Shown: positions 32,655 to 41,688 of the stretch, piece after piece | Numbering within the stretch: position 1 is the stretch's first letter | Layout of the letters: each line of letters opens with the position of its first letter | Origin: Herbaspirillum sp. ST 5-3 | GTDB lineage: Bacteria > Pseudomonadota > Gammaproteobacteria > Burkholderiales > Burkholderiaceae_D | Length of the DNA stretch: 64,000 nt | NCBI RefSeq assembly: GCF_004804275.1 | Contig: NZ_STGI01000004.1 | Coordinates: 83,605 to 147,604, forward strand | Reading direction: 5' to 3' | Made by a program: the position numbers and the translations under genes | The notes under the pieces: generated by a model | What the model was told of the DNA's origin: nothing | Databases searched by the model: none | What the model saw: the letters and a program-made list of their open reading frames with translations, nothing else

Positions 32655-33794
32655 TCAGTAGGCGCTCAAGCGCGCCCAGCGGTCTGCGTGGAAATTCGAA
32701 TCACCCAGCAACTCTTGCGCGACCCGCTGGCGCTTCATGAAGAATCCGATGTCGAACTCGTCGGTCATGCCGATACCGCCATGCATCTGCACGCCCTCTT
32801 GCACCGCAAGCAGTGCCGTCGCACCGGCGCGCGCCTTGGCTGCGGACACGATGGCCGCTGCGCCGCTGTCTCCTTCGTCCAGCATCTGCTGCCCGCGAAG
32901 TACAAGTGAACGGGTAATTTGAATCTCGCTGTAGAGGTGCGCGGCGCGATGCTGCAGCGCCTGAAACTCGCCGATGATTTTGCCGAACTGCTTGCGTTCC
33001 TTCAGGTAATCCAGGGTCCGTTCGAAAGCGGCATCGGCAATCCCCAACAATTCGGCCGCCAGCGCAATGCGTCCGATGTCAAGCGCATCGTCCAGCACGG
33101 GCCAGCCCTGCCCCGGCTTTCCGATCACCGCGCCGGAACTCACATCCACTTCCGAGAAGTCGATGCGTGCAGCATTGTGCGCATCGACCATGACAGTCCG
33201 CTCGACGTTCACACCAGGCGCCTTGCGATCGACCAGAAACAAGCTGATTCCGCCTTGATCACCTTCCGCACCGCTGGTGCGCGCGGCGACGATCAGCGTA
33301 TCGGCGACATGTCCATCGACTACAAATGTCTTTGCGCCATTCAGCCGGAAGCCGCTGCCGCCGGGTACCGCACGCAGGCCTTGCCGTTGTGGCTGGTGCT
33401 TGCCAGTCTCATCGACAGCGAGCGCCATGACGATGCCGCCGTCGGCGATTTTTTTCAGGTATTTCTGCTTTTGATCTTCATTGCCATGCCGCGCAAGCAG
33501 AGACGCAGCGACCACCGCCGTGGAAAAGAAGGGCACGGCGCTGAGATTGCGGCCGATCGATTCCATGATTGCGCCCGTCTCCACCTGCCCCAGCCCGAGG
33601 CCGCCATAGGCTTCGGGGATCAGCACGCCGGTGAAACCCATCTCGGCAAAGCTCTGCCAGAGATCGGGTGAGAAACCTGTCTCATCCCGACTGTCGCGCA
33701 ATGTGCGCAATTGCGAAACCGGCGCATTCTCGCGAAGGAAAACCATCGCGCTGTCGCGGAGCATTTCCTGTTCCTGATTCAATACGAGTGCCAT
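32655..33794 (-). CDS. Acyl-CoA dehydrogenase-like protein, probable non-catalytic or beta subunit
   Basis: A 379-residue acyl-CoA dehydrogenase homologue. The C-terminal flavin region is recognisable (GVQMHGGIGMTDEFDIGFFMKR) and so is the middle domain (GFRLNGAKTFVVDGHVADTLIV). The usual TEPxxGSD segment is replaced by MALAVDETGKHQP, so the catalytic/FAD-contact motif is degraded. This pattern is known for one subunit of heteromeric alpha2beta2 acyl-CoA dehydrogenases (steroid or bile-acid side-chain type). The preceding gene encodes a full-motif dehydrogenase, supporting a heteromer. It is the last gene of the minus-strand operon. Confidence 0.87.
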   Translation of the reverse strand: MALVLNQEQEMLRDSAMVFLRENAPVSQLRTLRDSRDETGFSPDLWQSFAEMGFTGVLIPEAYGGLGLGQVETGAIMESIGRNLSAVPFFSTAVVAASLLARHGNEDQKQKYLKKIADGGIVMALAVDETGKHQPQRQGLRAVPGGSGFRLNGAKTFVVDGHVADTLIVAARTSGAEGDQGGISLFLVDRKAPGVNVERTVMVDAHNAARIDFSEVDVSSGAVIGKPGQGWPVLDDALDIGRIALAAELLGIADAAFERTLDYLKERKQFGKIIGEFQALQHRAAHLYSEIQITRSLVLRGQQMLDEGDSGAAAIVSAAKARAGATALLAVQEGVQMHGGIGMTDEFDIGFFMKRQRVAQELLGDSNFHADRWARLSAY

Positions 33795-33833
33795 GTCTGA
33801 TCCGTATCGGTGAGTGTGATTGGGTGCCGTGGC

Positions 33834-35018
33834 TTATGCGCCGGGCAGGCCGAGAATGCGCTTGGCGATGATATTGAGCTGCACTTCGCTGGTGCCGCCT
33901 TCGATCGAATTGGCCTTGGTGCGCAGCCAGGAGCGCGCGAGTTCACCGCCGCGGCTGCGCTCGCTTTCCCATTCAAGCGCATCCGCGCCGCCGGATGACA
34001 TCAGCAGCTCGTGCCTGCGCTTGTTCAATTCGGCGCCGTAGTATTTCAGCACGGAAGAAAATGCCGGTTCGGCACGTCCCTGCCGCGCGAGGTCGCCCGT
34101 GCGTTCAAGCGTCAGGCGGAAGGCGGCCTCGTCGATCTCGAACATGGCGATCTGGGTGCGCAGCATCGGATCATCGAGTTGCCCGCGGTCGTTCAAGCCG
34201 ACGGCCGAGGAGGCAAAGGCCCCGAGCGGTCGACTGACTGCACGATCGCCCACGGCGCCGATCATTTCGCGTTCATGCGTCAGCAGGTATTTGGCAATTT
34301 CCCAGCCGCCATTCGGTTCGCCGACGAGATTCTCCTTCGGCACCTTCACATCATCGAAGAATGTCTCACAGAAAGGCGACTTGCCTGAAATCAGCGTAAT
34401 AGGCCTGGTCGACACGCCCGGCGATTCCATGTCGAACAGCAGGAAGCTGATGCCGGTATGCTTGCGCGCATTGAAGTCGGTGCGCACGAGGCAGAAGATC
34501 CAGTCCGCCTTGTCGGCATAGGATGTCCAGGTCTTCTGGCCGTTGACGACAAAATGATCGCCGTGGTCGTCGGCGCGGGTCTGCAGCGACGCCAGATCGG
34601 ATCCTGCATTCGGTTCGGAGTAACCTTGGCACCAGCGGATTTCACCGCGTGCAATCTGCGGCAGGTAGGTGCGCTTCTGCTCTTCGGAACCATATTTGAG
34701 CAATGCCGGCCCAAGCATCCAGATGCCGAAGCTCTGCAATGGCGGACGACAACCCAGAGCCTGCATCTCCTGCCGCAATACCTTGCCCTGCTCCTTTGAC
34801 AGTCCGCCGCCGCCATAATCGCGCGGCCATTCCGGCACCGTCCAGCCCCGTTCCGCCATGCGCTGCAACCACACGCGCTGGGCCTCCGACTGGAAAACGA
34901 ATTTTCGCCCGCCCCAGCAGATATCGTCTTCGCCCTGCGCCGGCTGGCGCATTTCGGGCGGACAGTTCGCTTCGAGCCATGTCCGCACTTCCTGCCGGAA
35001 TGCTTTCAGGTCTTCCAT
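33834..35018 (-). CDS. Acyl-CoA dehydrogenase, catalytic-type subunit
   Basis: A 394-residue acyl-CoA dehydrogenase. The intact motif is WCQGYSEPNAGSDLASLQT, followed by FVVNGQKTWTSYADKADWIF and the C-terminal NSIEGGTSEVQLNIIAKRILGLPG. ATG 35018 has GGAG 7 nt upstream; a longer start at 35051 would overlap the SDR gene. It lies 39 bp before the degenerate dehydrogenase at 33794 and 13 bp after an SDR, forming a three-gene operon. Acyl substrate unknown; heteromeric pairing with its neighbour is inferred from motif complementarity. Confidence 0.9.
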   Translation of the reverse strand: MEDLKAFRQEVRTWLEANCPPEMRQPAQGEDDICWGGRKFVFQSEAQRVWLQRMAERGWTVPEWPRDYGGGGLSKEQGKVLRQEMQALGCRPPLQSFGIWMLGPALLKYGSEEQKRTYLPQIARGEIRWCQGYSEPNAGSDLASLQTRADDHGDHFVVNGQKTWTSYADKADWIFCLVRTDFNARKHTGISFLLFDMESPGVSTRPITLISGKSPFCETFFDDVKVPKENLVGEPNGGWEIAKYLLTHEREMIGAVGDRAVSRPLGAFASSAVGLNDRGQLDDPMLRTQIAMFEIDEAAFRLTLERTGDLARQGRAEPAFSSVLKYYGAELNKRRHELLMSSGGADALEWESERSRGGELARSWLRTKANSIEGGTSEVQLNIIAKRILGLPGA

Positions 35019-35031
35019 GGTGTTCTCCAGG

Positions 35032-35796
35032 TCAGATAGTTGCGCCGCCATCGACGACGATGCTTTGGCCGGTCATGAAGCTGCCTGCCGCCGAGGCGAG
35101 ATAGACCGCGGCACCTGCGATTTCATCCGGCTCGCCGATGCGGCGCAGCGGCGTTGTGCTGGTGGCGCGCTTGAGCGTATCGGGGTTTTCCCACAAGGCG
35201 CGCGCGAAATCGGTCCTGATCAGGCCCGGGGCGATGCAGTTGACCCGGACATTGTGCGGGCCAAACTCAACGGCGAGATTGCGCGCGAGCTGGAAGTCCG
35301 CCGCCTTCGAAACGTTGTAGGCGCCGATGACCGGCGAACCACGCAGGCCGCCGATGGAGGACACGATGATGATTGCGCCATCCTTGCGCCCAACCATCTG
35401 CGGCGCAACCATCTGGATCAGCCAGTGGTTGGCGATGACGTTGTTTTCGAGGATCTTGCGGAACTGGTCGTCCTCAATGCCGGCCATGGGGCCGTAGTAG
35501 GGATTCGATGCCGCGTTGCAGACCAGGATGTCGATCTTGCCGAAAGCCTGCATGGCCTCGTCGACCAGGTGTTTCAGCTCATCCTTGGACGAGATATTGG
35601 CAGGGACTGCGATCGCGCGCCCTTCGCCATAGCGTGCATTGATGGCGTTGACGACCTCCTCGCAGGGACCCAGCTTGCGGGAGGAGATCACCACCTTCGC
35701 GCCCTGCTCCGCCATTCGTTCAGCGATCGCCCGCCCGATGCCGCGCGAGGAGCCGGTAATGACGGCAACCTTTCCATTCAAGTCGAATAGGGACAT
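35032..35796 (-). CDS. Short-chain dehydrogenase/reductase (SDR)
   Basis: A 254-residue classical SDR with TGSSRGIGRAIAERMA, ILVCNAASNPYYG (a CNA variant of the NNAG motif), catalytic Ser in IIIVSSIGGL, YNVSKAAD (Tyr, Lys) and FMTGQSIVVDGG. ATG 35796 is chosen because AAGGA lies 6 nt upstream; ATG 35802 and 35826 are alternatives. It is the first gene of the SDR-ACAD-ACAD operon. The sequence resembles DHRS4-like/peroxisomal-type SDRs. A 20-bp inverted repeat 34 bp upstream may be its operator. Confidence 0.9.
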   Translation of the reverse strand: MSLFDLNGKVAVITGSSRGIGRAIAERMAEQGAKVVISSRKLGPCEEVVNAINARYGEGRAIAVPANISSKDELKHLVDEAMQAFGKIDILVCNAASNPYYGPMAGIEDDQFRKILENNVIANHWLIQMVAPQMVGRKDGAIIIVSSIGGLRGSPVIGAYNVSKAADFQLARNLAVEFGPHNVRVNCIAPGLIRTDFARALWENPDTLKRATSTTPLRRIGEPDEIAGAAVYLASAAGSFMTGQSIVVDGGATI

Positions 35797-35830
35797 TGCC
35801 ATTCCTTTCAAAATGCGTTTCTGCATCAGG

Positions 35831-35850
35831 AAACGGAAAACAATCCGTTT
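35831..35850 (-). promoter_or_regulatory. Inverted repeat AAACGGA-N6-TCCGTTT
   Basis: Perfect 7-bp arms separated by AAACAA, 34 bp upstream of the SDR start. Size and position fit an operator of a TetR- or similar family repressor; the regulator is not known. Confidence 0.45.
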
Positions 35851-35997
35851 TTTCTAAAACATCGATGAAATGCTGCCAAAGTCAAACTGTTTTATAGCTT
35901 CTTGCGGGCGTGAATGTCAATACCGTTTTTACGAAAAAGCATGGCTTTGGAAATTGCGCAATGCCGCTCGCCATCAGGAAGCGACGTGCCGGCACAT

Positions 35998-36032
35998 AAA
36001 AAAACCCTGCAAAGCGCTAACGCTCGCAGGGT
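35998..36032 (-). terminator. Rho-independent terminator of the chemoreceptor gene
   Basis: On the minus strand ACCCTGC ... GCAGGGT with an inner AGCG/CGCT stem is followed by a run of seven T residues, about 77 nt after the stop at 36109. Confidence 0.85.
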
Positions 36033-36108
36033 GCGAATGGCAACTTGACGACTGCTGCCTACTCAGGATCTCCGGCGATGATTCCGACCGTGATCCTTTT
36101 CTTCGAGT

Positions 36109-37929
36109 TCAGAACTCTTCCCAGCTGCCGCCGGCGGCAAGCCTCGCCTGCCGCAGCGGCTCCTCTCTTGGCGATACGCTGTTCGAGAGAATTTTCGCTC
36201 GCGCCTTGCGTTCGGCAGCAAGCGATGGAATTCCCGCACTTGCCGCGCTCTGCGCGTGATTCAACTTGAACACACCGACGACTTGCGCCAGCTTGCCGGA
36301 TTGCTGCTGCATGGCCTCCGCAGCCGCAGCCGCCTCCTCCACCAGCGATGCATTCTGCTGCGTCATCTGATCCATCTGGGCGATAGCGTGATTCACCTGC
36401 TCAATGCCGCTACGCTGCTCCTCGCTGGCGGTGGCGATTTCCGCGACAAGTTCGGTCACGCGCTTCACGCTGCCGACCACCTCATCCATCGTTACGCCGG
36501 CCTGATCAACCAGCTTGCTGCCCGTCTCGACCTTTTCAACCGAATCGCCGATCAGCGCCTTGATCTCTTTTGCCGCACCCGCCGAGCGTTGCGCCAGGGT
36601 TCGCACTTCGGAGGCAACCACCGCGAACCCGCGCCCCTGCTCACCCGCGCGCGCCGCCTCGACCGCGGCGTTCAAGGCGAGAATATTGGTCTGGAACGCG
36701 ATGCCGTCAATCACTCCGATGATGTCGACAATCTTCTTTGCAGAATCATTGATGGAGTCCATCGTATGAACGACTTTCGATACCACGTCGCCGCCCTTGA
36801 CGGCCGCCTCGGAAGCCAGCTTCGCCAGGTCGTTCGCCTGCAGCGCGTTGTCCGCGTTATGACGAACCGTCGAGGTGAGCTCCTCCATGGACGAGGCCGT
36901 TTCCTCCAGCGATCCAGCCTGTTGTTCGGTGCGCGAGGAAAGGTCTCTGTTACCCGTTGCAATCTGCGTTGATGCCGACGCGATGGTGTCCGTGCCGACG
37001 CGAACCTGGCTGACGATGTTGGCCAGGCTGTCGCGCATGGCGCACATCGCGAACATCAGGCTCGACTTGTCGCCCGGTTTCAGATCGATGGGCACCGCGA
37101 GATCTCCGGCGGCAATCTTGTTGGCAAGTTGTTGCGCCTCTGCCGGTTCGGCCCCGAGTTGGCGATTGATCCTTTGATACAGGAACAGCAAGGCCGCCAC
37201 CGAACCAAGCACCGAAATGGCCAGCAGCATCGCCGCGGCCATGAAGGCCTGGCGGCTTGCGCTGTTTGCCGCTTCCACCGCGCTGAGTGTGCGTTTGTCG
37301 AGCAGCTCGAAGAATGCGTCGACCGGCTTCATGATCTGGCTCTTGTACTTGTGATAGTCGTCGCTATGCACAAGCTTGCGCGCCATCTCCATGTCCGGCG
37401 CATCCTTTTTGACAAACTTCCCGCTACCGTCGTCGAACAGCCCCTTGACGGCATTCATCGCGATGACTTCGGTCTTGACGAGCGCATCGGAATTGTCCTG
37501 CGCCTCTTTCAGCTTGGCGAATTCCTGTTGCGAGAAGCCGGCCTTCTTCATCAAATCGGCCAGCGCAATGGTTTCGCCGTCCGGGCGGGGTTTGCTCTCA
37601 CCGGCTGCAACGAAATCCCAGTAGATTCTTTCGTAATTCTGCGGGCGTGGCTTCTTGCCGTTGCGGATGTCGAGAATGTCCATGTACTGTCGCTCGTACT
37701 TGGCATCGCCGGTTACCACATAAGTACGCGCAAGACGCGTCAGGTCGTCCGAGCTTTGACGCAATTCATCAGCGAGAAGATAAGACTCATAGCGCAGCTC
37801 GTTTGCGCGCACCACTTGTGCCTGCGTTTTCCAGACCTGATACAAGGCACCGATGAAGAACAATGCCAGCGCGGCGCCGCCGGCCAGCAACACGCCAAAC
37901 AGCTTTTTGAGAGTCAACGCATCTTTCAT
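36109..37929 (-). CDS. Methyl-accepting chemotaxis protein with CheR-docking tail
   Basis: A 606-residue chemoreceptor. TM1 is about 10-31, a periplasmic helical sensor domain about 32-227, TM2 about 228-252, then HAMP (about 253-305) and a long cytoplasmic signalling hairpin. The CheA/CheW-contact tip is IDGIAFQTNILALNAAVEAA with RAGEQGRGFAVVASEVRTLA after it. The C-terminus ends SWEEF, matching the xWxxF docking pentapeptide for CheR/CheB found on high-abundance receptors. The periplasmic part contains no Cache landmarks and may be a four-helix bundle. It is monocistronic with its own terminator. Ligand unknown. Confidence 0.93.
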   Translation of the reverse strand: MKDALTLKKLFGVLLAGGAALALFFIGALYQVWKTQAQVVRANELRYESYLLADELRQSSDDLTRLARTYVVTGDAKYERQYMDILDIRNGKKPRPQNYERIYWDFVAAGESKPRPDGETIALADLMKKAGFSQQEFAKLKEAQDNSDALVKTEVIAMNAVKGLFDDGSGKFVKKDAPDMEMARKLVHSDDYHKYKSQIMKPVDAFFELLDKRTLSAVEAANSASRQAFMAAAMLLAISVLGSVAALLFLYQRINRQLGAEPAEAQQLANKIAAGDLAVPIDLKPGDKSSLMFAMCAMRDSLANIVSQVRVGTDTIASASTQIATGNRDLSSRTEQQAGSLEETASSMEELTSTVRHNADNALQANDLAKLASEAAVKGGDVVSKVVHTMDSINDSAKKIVDIIGVIDGIAFQTNILALNAAVEAARAGEQGRGFAVVASEVRTLAQRSAGAAKEIKALIGDSVEKVETGSKLVDQAGVTMDEVVGSVKRVTELVAEIATASEEQRSGIEQVNHAIAQMDQMTQQNASLVEEAAAAAEAMQQQSGKLAQVVGVFKLNHAQSAASAGIPSLAAERKARAKILSNSVSPREEPLRQARLAAGGSWEEF

Positions 37930-38070
37930 AAACTTCCCTTCTTTTTATGTTTCCAGAAGGAAATTTGAACCGAATTCCGGCGAAGCGACCACCCATGTTT
38001 ATGGGATTGTTTCGCATGCGATGGTGAGAATGGCCGCTAAAGACAAGCGTTTGGAGGGATGAGGTCGCGC

Positions 38071-39303
38071 CTAGGCGGCAAGAATTCCGAGAAACAGCGG
38101 ACGCACAAAAAGATCGACCGCGTTTTCCGCCGCAATATCCGGCACCCAACGATCGAGCAAGACGGCTGCATTGATCATGCCGCTGACCTGGTAGGCGGCG
38201 ATCGACTGATCGAGCGGACGGATGGATCCGTCCTTCATGCCGTCGACCAGGAAACCGACGAAACGCTGCCCGAGCTGATTGATGGTATTCAGCTTGTGCT
38301 CGCGGATATCGTCGGGAAGCTCGCTCCAGGCGGACATGCGCAGCAGCGGCCCTTGTTCGGAAAACTGGTAACGCACGAGCGCGCGCGAGACGGCGCTCAA
38401 CTTGTCCCAGCCGGATCCCGACGCACTGCGCGCGGTCATCTGCATGCGTCGCGTCACGGCGAAGGTCCGCTCGAAGCACGCAGCGATCAGATCTTCCTTG
38501 TTCGGATTGTGGTGATAGAACGAACCCTTGGTCACGTTGAGTCGTGCCGATATGCGGTCGACCGAGGCGCCGCGGTAGCCTTGCTCATTGATCAGCGCGG
38601 TTGCCGCGCGCAGGAACGCGTCCTGCGTGGTCTCGGCCCCGCTGGATACGTGCGCGAGCTCCTCGTCGAGCGCAGTGCAATGCCAACGGGACGATTCTGA
38701 TGCGAGTCCGCCGATCAGCACATCGCTCATGCGCTCGGCCACGAGTTCATGATCTTCCGGGTCGTAGCGAGAACTCCAGCTCATTGCGCTGACCGTCAGC
38801 GTCAGCAACAAATGGCTGCGCGCGTTCAGCGAGACGCGGTTGGCGCTGTGCGCGGTATCCGTCGCCAGCAACCGCCGCACGCGACGGAACATATCCGTAT
38901 AGGCCGCAAAAATCACTTCCGCATGCGGACTGCCCAACACCGACACTTCCCGGAAGGTCATCATTTCCGGCGCCTGATTGCTCTGGATCTTTGCCAGGCG
39001 CGCGAGGAACAGGCGGATGAACTGCCGGACGCGCTCTTCCGGCGACGATGATTCCGCCGCAGCCGCGATGATGTCGTTGATGATCTCGATCGATCCGAGC
39101 AGGCAGGCCACCACCAGCTCTTCTTTTTTCTTGTAGTAGTAGGTAATGCTGTTGGTGCTCAAGCCGACACGCCCGGCCACGTCGGACAGCGTCGCCCCCT
39201 TCACCCCATGCTGGTTGAACAATTGCGCAGCCGCATGGAGGATGGCATCGCGCTTCTTCACATAGCGCTGCGTCATGCGGCTTGCCTGGGTTTCCTGATT
39301 CAT
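38071..39303 (-). CDS. Tandem TetR-TetR transcriptional regulator
   Basis: A 410-residue protein with two TetR-type DNA-binding domains. The first is about 15-65 (RDAILHAAAQLFNQHG, LSDVAGRVGLSTNSITYYYKKKEEL) and the second about 225-275 (AFLRAATALINEQGYRG, VDRISARLNVTKGSFYHHNPNKEDL). Each is followed by its own helical ligand/dimerisation region. Ordinary TetR proteins are about 200 residues, so this is a fused duplication whose halves have diverged. ATG 39303 or ATG 39276 (MTQRYVKK) are both possible starts. It is divergent from the MFS gene at 39569, which it may control; that is inference. Confidence 0.9.
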   Translation of the reverse strand: MNQETQASRMTQRYVKKRDAILHAAAQLFNQHGVKGATLSDVAGRVGLSTNSITYYYKKKEELVVACLLGSIEIINDIIAAAAESSSPEERVRQFIRLFLARLAKIQSNQAPEMMTFREVSVLGSPHAEVIFAAYTDMFRRVRRLLATDTAHSANRVSLNARSHLLLTLTVSAMSWSSRYDPEDHELVAERMSDVLIGGLASESSRWHCTALDEELAHVSSGAETTQDAFLRAATALINEQGYRGASVDRISARLNVTKGSFYHHNPNKEDLIAACFERTFAVTRRMQMTARSASGSGWDKLSAVSRALVRYQFSEQGPLLRMSAWSELPDDIREHKLNTINQLGQRFVGFLVDGMKDGSIRPLDQSIAAYQVSGMINAAVLLDRWVPDIAAENAVDLFVRPLFLGILAA

Positions 39304-39568
39304 GTGCGGAATGCGTGGGTAATGAAATGGTCGGCGGATTATACCGTTGTTGCCCTGCGATTCGAACTGCCCCGGAAGTCAGGCGCACTCTCCCGATTGC
39401 ACCCGCAGATCGGCATACCGGTATTTTCAAAACAACAAATCATGGCAAGCTTGTCTTTCGAAACCCGATGGATGCAATCGTATTCATGGGGCAGCGTATG
39501 CTAGAATCGCTTCGATCAAAGCATACCGCTTTCCCTAAAAAATCGCATCAAATGTTGAAGCTTCTGGC

Positions 39569-40885
39569 ATGAGCGCCAACGCGCCACACATCGCGGAACT
39601 GGCGGAGCAGCCACCGGACGAACGAAAATATTACGAACAGGTACGTCGCGACCTGCCGCGCAACTTTGCCGCCAATCTCGTGCACGGCATGCTGGGCGTG
39701 ACCGGTTTTCGGCTTGTCACCGCACCGACCTTCGTGCCCGCCTATATCTATTTACTGTCCGGTTCGAAAATGGCCGTGGGCCTTGCCCTCTGCGCGCAAT
39801 ATCTCGGCATGGCGCTATCCTCGATCTGGGGCGCAACCCTCATCGAGCATCGGCGGCGGGTGATGCGCGTGGTGTACAACGTCGGATGGTTGATGCGCGC
39901 GCAGGTGCTCGGACTGGCCGTGTCGGCCTATTTGCTGTCCGGTTATTGGGCGCTCGTTGCCGCCTGCGTATTCCTCGCGCTGTTCGGATTCTTCAACGGC
40001 ATGCAGAGCGTGACCTTCAGCTTTCTCATGTCCAAGGTAATCCCGGTTGAGCGTCGCGGGCAATTGACGGGCATGCGCAATTTCCTGGGCGGGCTTATCG
40101 CGTCGGGCGTTGCCTATCTCGGCGGCCGATATCTGGTGGAGAGCAATGTGTTCGGCAATGGCTATGCCACTACTTTCCTGGTCGCATTCGTCCTGACCAG
40201 CATCGGCATTTCCGCGCTGACCTTCGTGCGCGAGCCGGACTCCCTGATGGTCAATCAGCAATCGGACCTGTGGGAGCGTTTGATGCAGGTGCCTGCAATC
40301 CTGCGCTCCGATGCCCATTACACCCGTTTTTTCATCGCGCGCACGCTGGCCGCGCTGGGGGCGACGGCCCTGCCCTTTTATGCACTGTACGCCGGTAAAT
40401 CGATCAACCTGTCCGGCGCAATACTTGGTTATCTCTCGCTGGCCTTCCTGCTTTCGCAGACCGTGAGCAACCTCGCATGGGGCGGCATCGCCGACCGGTA
40501 TGGCTATCGCCTGGTCTTCCTGGTGAGCATGGTACTGTGGACTGTTTCAACGATAGGCCTGATGTTTGCCGGTAGCCTCATCTTCATCATGGTCGCGTTT
40601 TGCGGACTAGGCGCGGGCTTCGGCGGATATTTCGTCGCGTCGCAGAATTTTGTGCTGGAATTCGGCGCGCTGCATGAAAGACCGATGCTGATCGCCGTCT
40701 CGGATACCGCTTCGCACCTGATGATGGCAATCGGCCCGCTCCTGGGCGGGATGGTCGCGCAAGGCTTCGATTTCATCTATGTGTTCTGGCTTGCCGTCGC
40801 GGTCAAGGCACTATCAATCGTGGCGATCCTGCGCGTGGAAGAGCCGCGCTACCGCTTGCAGCGCGTCCACACGGAGGACGACTGA
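39569..40885 (+). CDS. Major facilitator superfamily transporter
   Basis: A 438-residue integral membrane protein with about 12 predicted membrane segments and a cytoplasmic N-terminal extension of about 35 residues. MFS-type inter-helix basic motifs occur after TM2 (LIEHRRRVMRVV) and between helices 8 and 9 (GGIADRYGYRLVF). A central cytoplasmic loop (LMVNQQSDLWERL) splits the two six-helix halves. Substrate cannot be deduced. Its gene is divergent from the tandem TetR regulator with a 265-bp shared promoter region that includes the palindrome ATACCGGTAT at 39415-39424, so repression by that regulator is plausible. Confidence 0.88.
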   Translation: MSANAPHIAELAEQPPDERKYYEQVRRDLPRNFAANLVHGMLGVTGFRLVTAPTFVPAYIYLLSGSKMAVGLALCAQYLGMALSSIWGATLIEHRRRVMRVVYNVGWLMRAQVLGLAVSAYLLSGYWALVAACVFLALFGFFNGMQSVTFSFLMSKVIPVERRGQLTGMRNFLGGLIASGVAYLGGRYLVESNVFGNGYATTFLVAFVLTSIGISALTFVREPDSLMVNQQSDLWERLMQVPAILRSDAHYTRFFIARTLAALGATALPFYALYAGKSINLSGAILGYLSLAFLLSQTVSNLAWGGIADRYGYRLVFLVSMVLWTVSTIGLMFAGSLIFIMVAFCGLGAGFGGYFVASQNFVLEFGALHERPMLIAVSDTASHLMMAIGPLLGGMVAQGFDFIYVFWLAVAVKALSIVAILRVEEPRYRLQRVHTEDD

Positions 40886-40941
40886 AGCGTGCGCGGCGTG
40901 AGCTTGAACGGAACTTGAAGATCGGCTGCCTGTTCGTCCAA

Positions 40942-41688
40942 TCATGTCCTGGGTTGCGTATTGCGGTCGGCAAACGACTTCCTCAGCTCGATGGCTGCCG
41001 CTTGCGCCGTCTGCATTGCGTCCTCGTAGTATCCTGAGCCAGTCCCATCCTTCCGCGGCAGCGTAGCCTCAAGCGCGGCGATTCGTTGCGCCTGCTCCTC
41101 CTTGCCAAGTCCCGGATCGGATGCAATACGCGCGGTCTCGATGGCGACGCGCGCCTCCGCTTCCTTCGCACCGAACAATGCGTCGGCATCCTTGCCGAAG
41201 AATTCCCGCCGCACGCTGCCCACCAGCCTGAACATGTCGGCGGCGTCGATCACATCGTCGCCTCGCCGCTCGGCCAGCAAGGCCGTTTCGGTGTCACGAT
41301 AGGCAAGATAAGTGCGCAGCAGTTTTCCTGCCTTTTCCGCCGCTTGCGCCGACAGTCCGGTTTGTACGGCCTGCTCCGCGCGCGCCATTTCTTCATCACG
41401 ATAGTCTGGCGGAAGTGCCCGCAGGATGATATCCAGCTTGTCGGCCGTGCGCGCATCGATTTCGACGTCGCCGTTGGCGGTCTCGCGGAATATGGCGCGA
41501 CTGTATTGCGCAGTGATCAGGTTTTCACGCGGCGTTGCAGCCACGCCGGGAATTCGTGCTAATCGCTCAAGGCGGGCCATCGCCTGCGCCGGCCCGTCGA
41601 ATTGCAGTTGAGGGGGATACAGATACATCACACCGGCCATCCAGGCCACGGGCAATGCGACGACGAAGGATTTGACAGAAAGTCTCAT
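40942..41688 (-). CDS. lifO: LifO-like lipase-specific foldase (orphan, divergent)
   Basis: A 248-residue protein with an N-terminal membrane anchor (about 8-25) and a helical periplasmic body. The stretch VRREFFGKDADALFGAKEAEARVAIE matches the conserved region of lipase secretion chaperones (RRxFFG then the LFG helix), and LGKEEQAQRIAALEATLP fits the following segment. Known foldases are about 340 residues, so this one is short, mainly in the N-terminal mini-domain. LifO proteins fold their cognate secreted lipase in the periplasm and are normally encoded beside it, but no lipase is found here. ATG 41688 is chosen because the membrane anchor starts there. Confidence 0.72.
   Translation of the reverse strand: MRLSVKSFVVALPVAWMAGVMYLYPPQLQFDGPAQAMARLERLARIPGVAATPRENLITAQYSRAIFRETANGDVEIDARTADKLDIILRALPPDYRDEEMARAEQAVQTGLSAQAAEKAGKLLRTYLAYRDTETALLAERRGDDVIDAADMFRLVGSVRREFFGKDADALFGAKEAEARVAIETARIASDPGLGKEEQAQRIAALEATLPRKDGTGSGYYEDAMQTAQAAAIELRKSFADRNTQPRT

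Larger units (their letters stand above)
35797..36108. other. Intergenic region between divergent-ended SDR operon and chemoreceptor gene
   Basis: 312 bp containing the SDR operon promoter side with the repeat at 35831-35850 and, at its other end, the chemoreceptor terminator at 35998-36032. No gene is supported. Confidence 0.5.
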
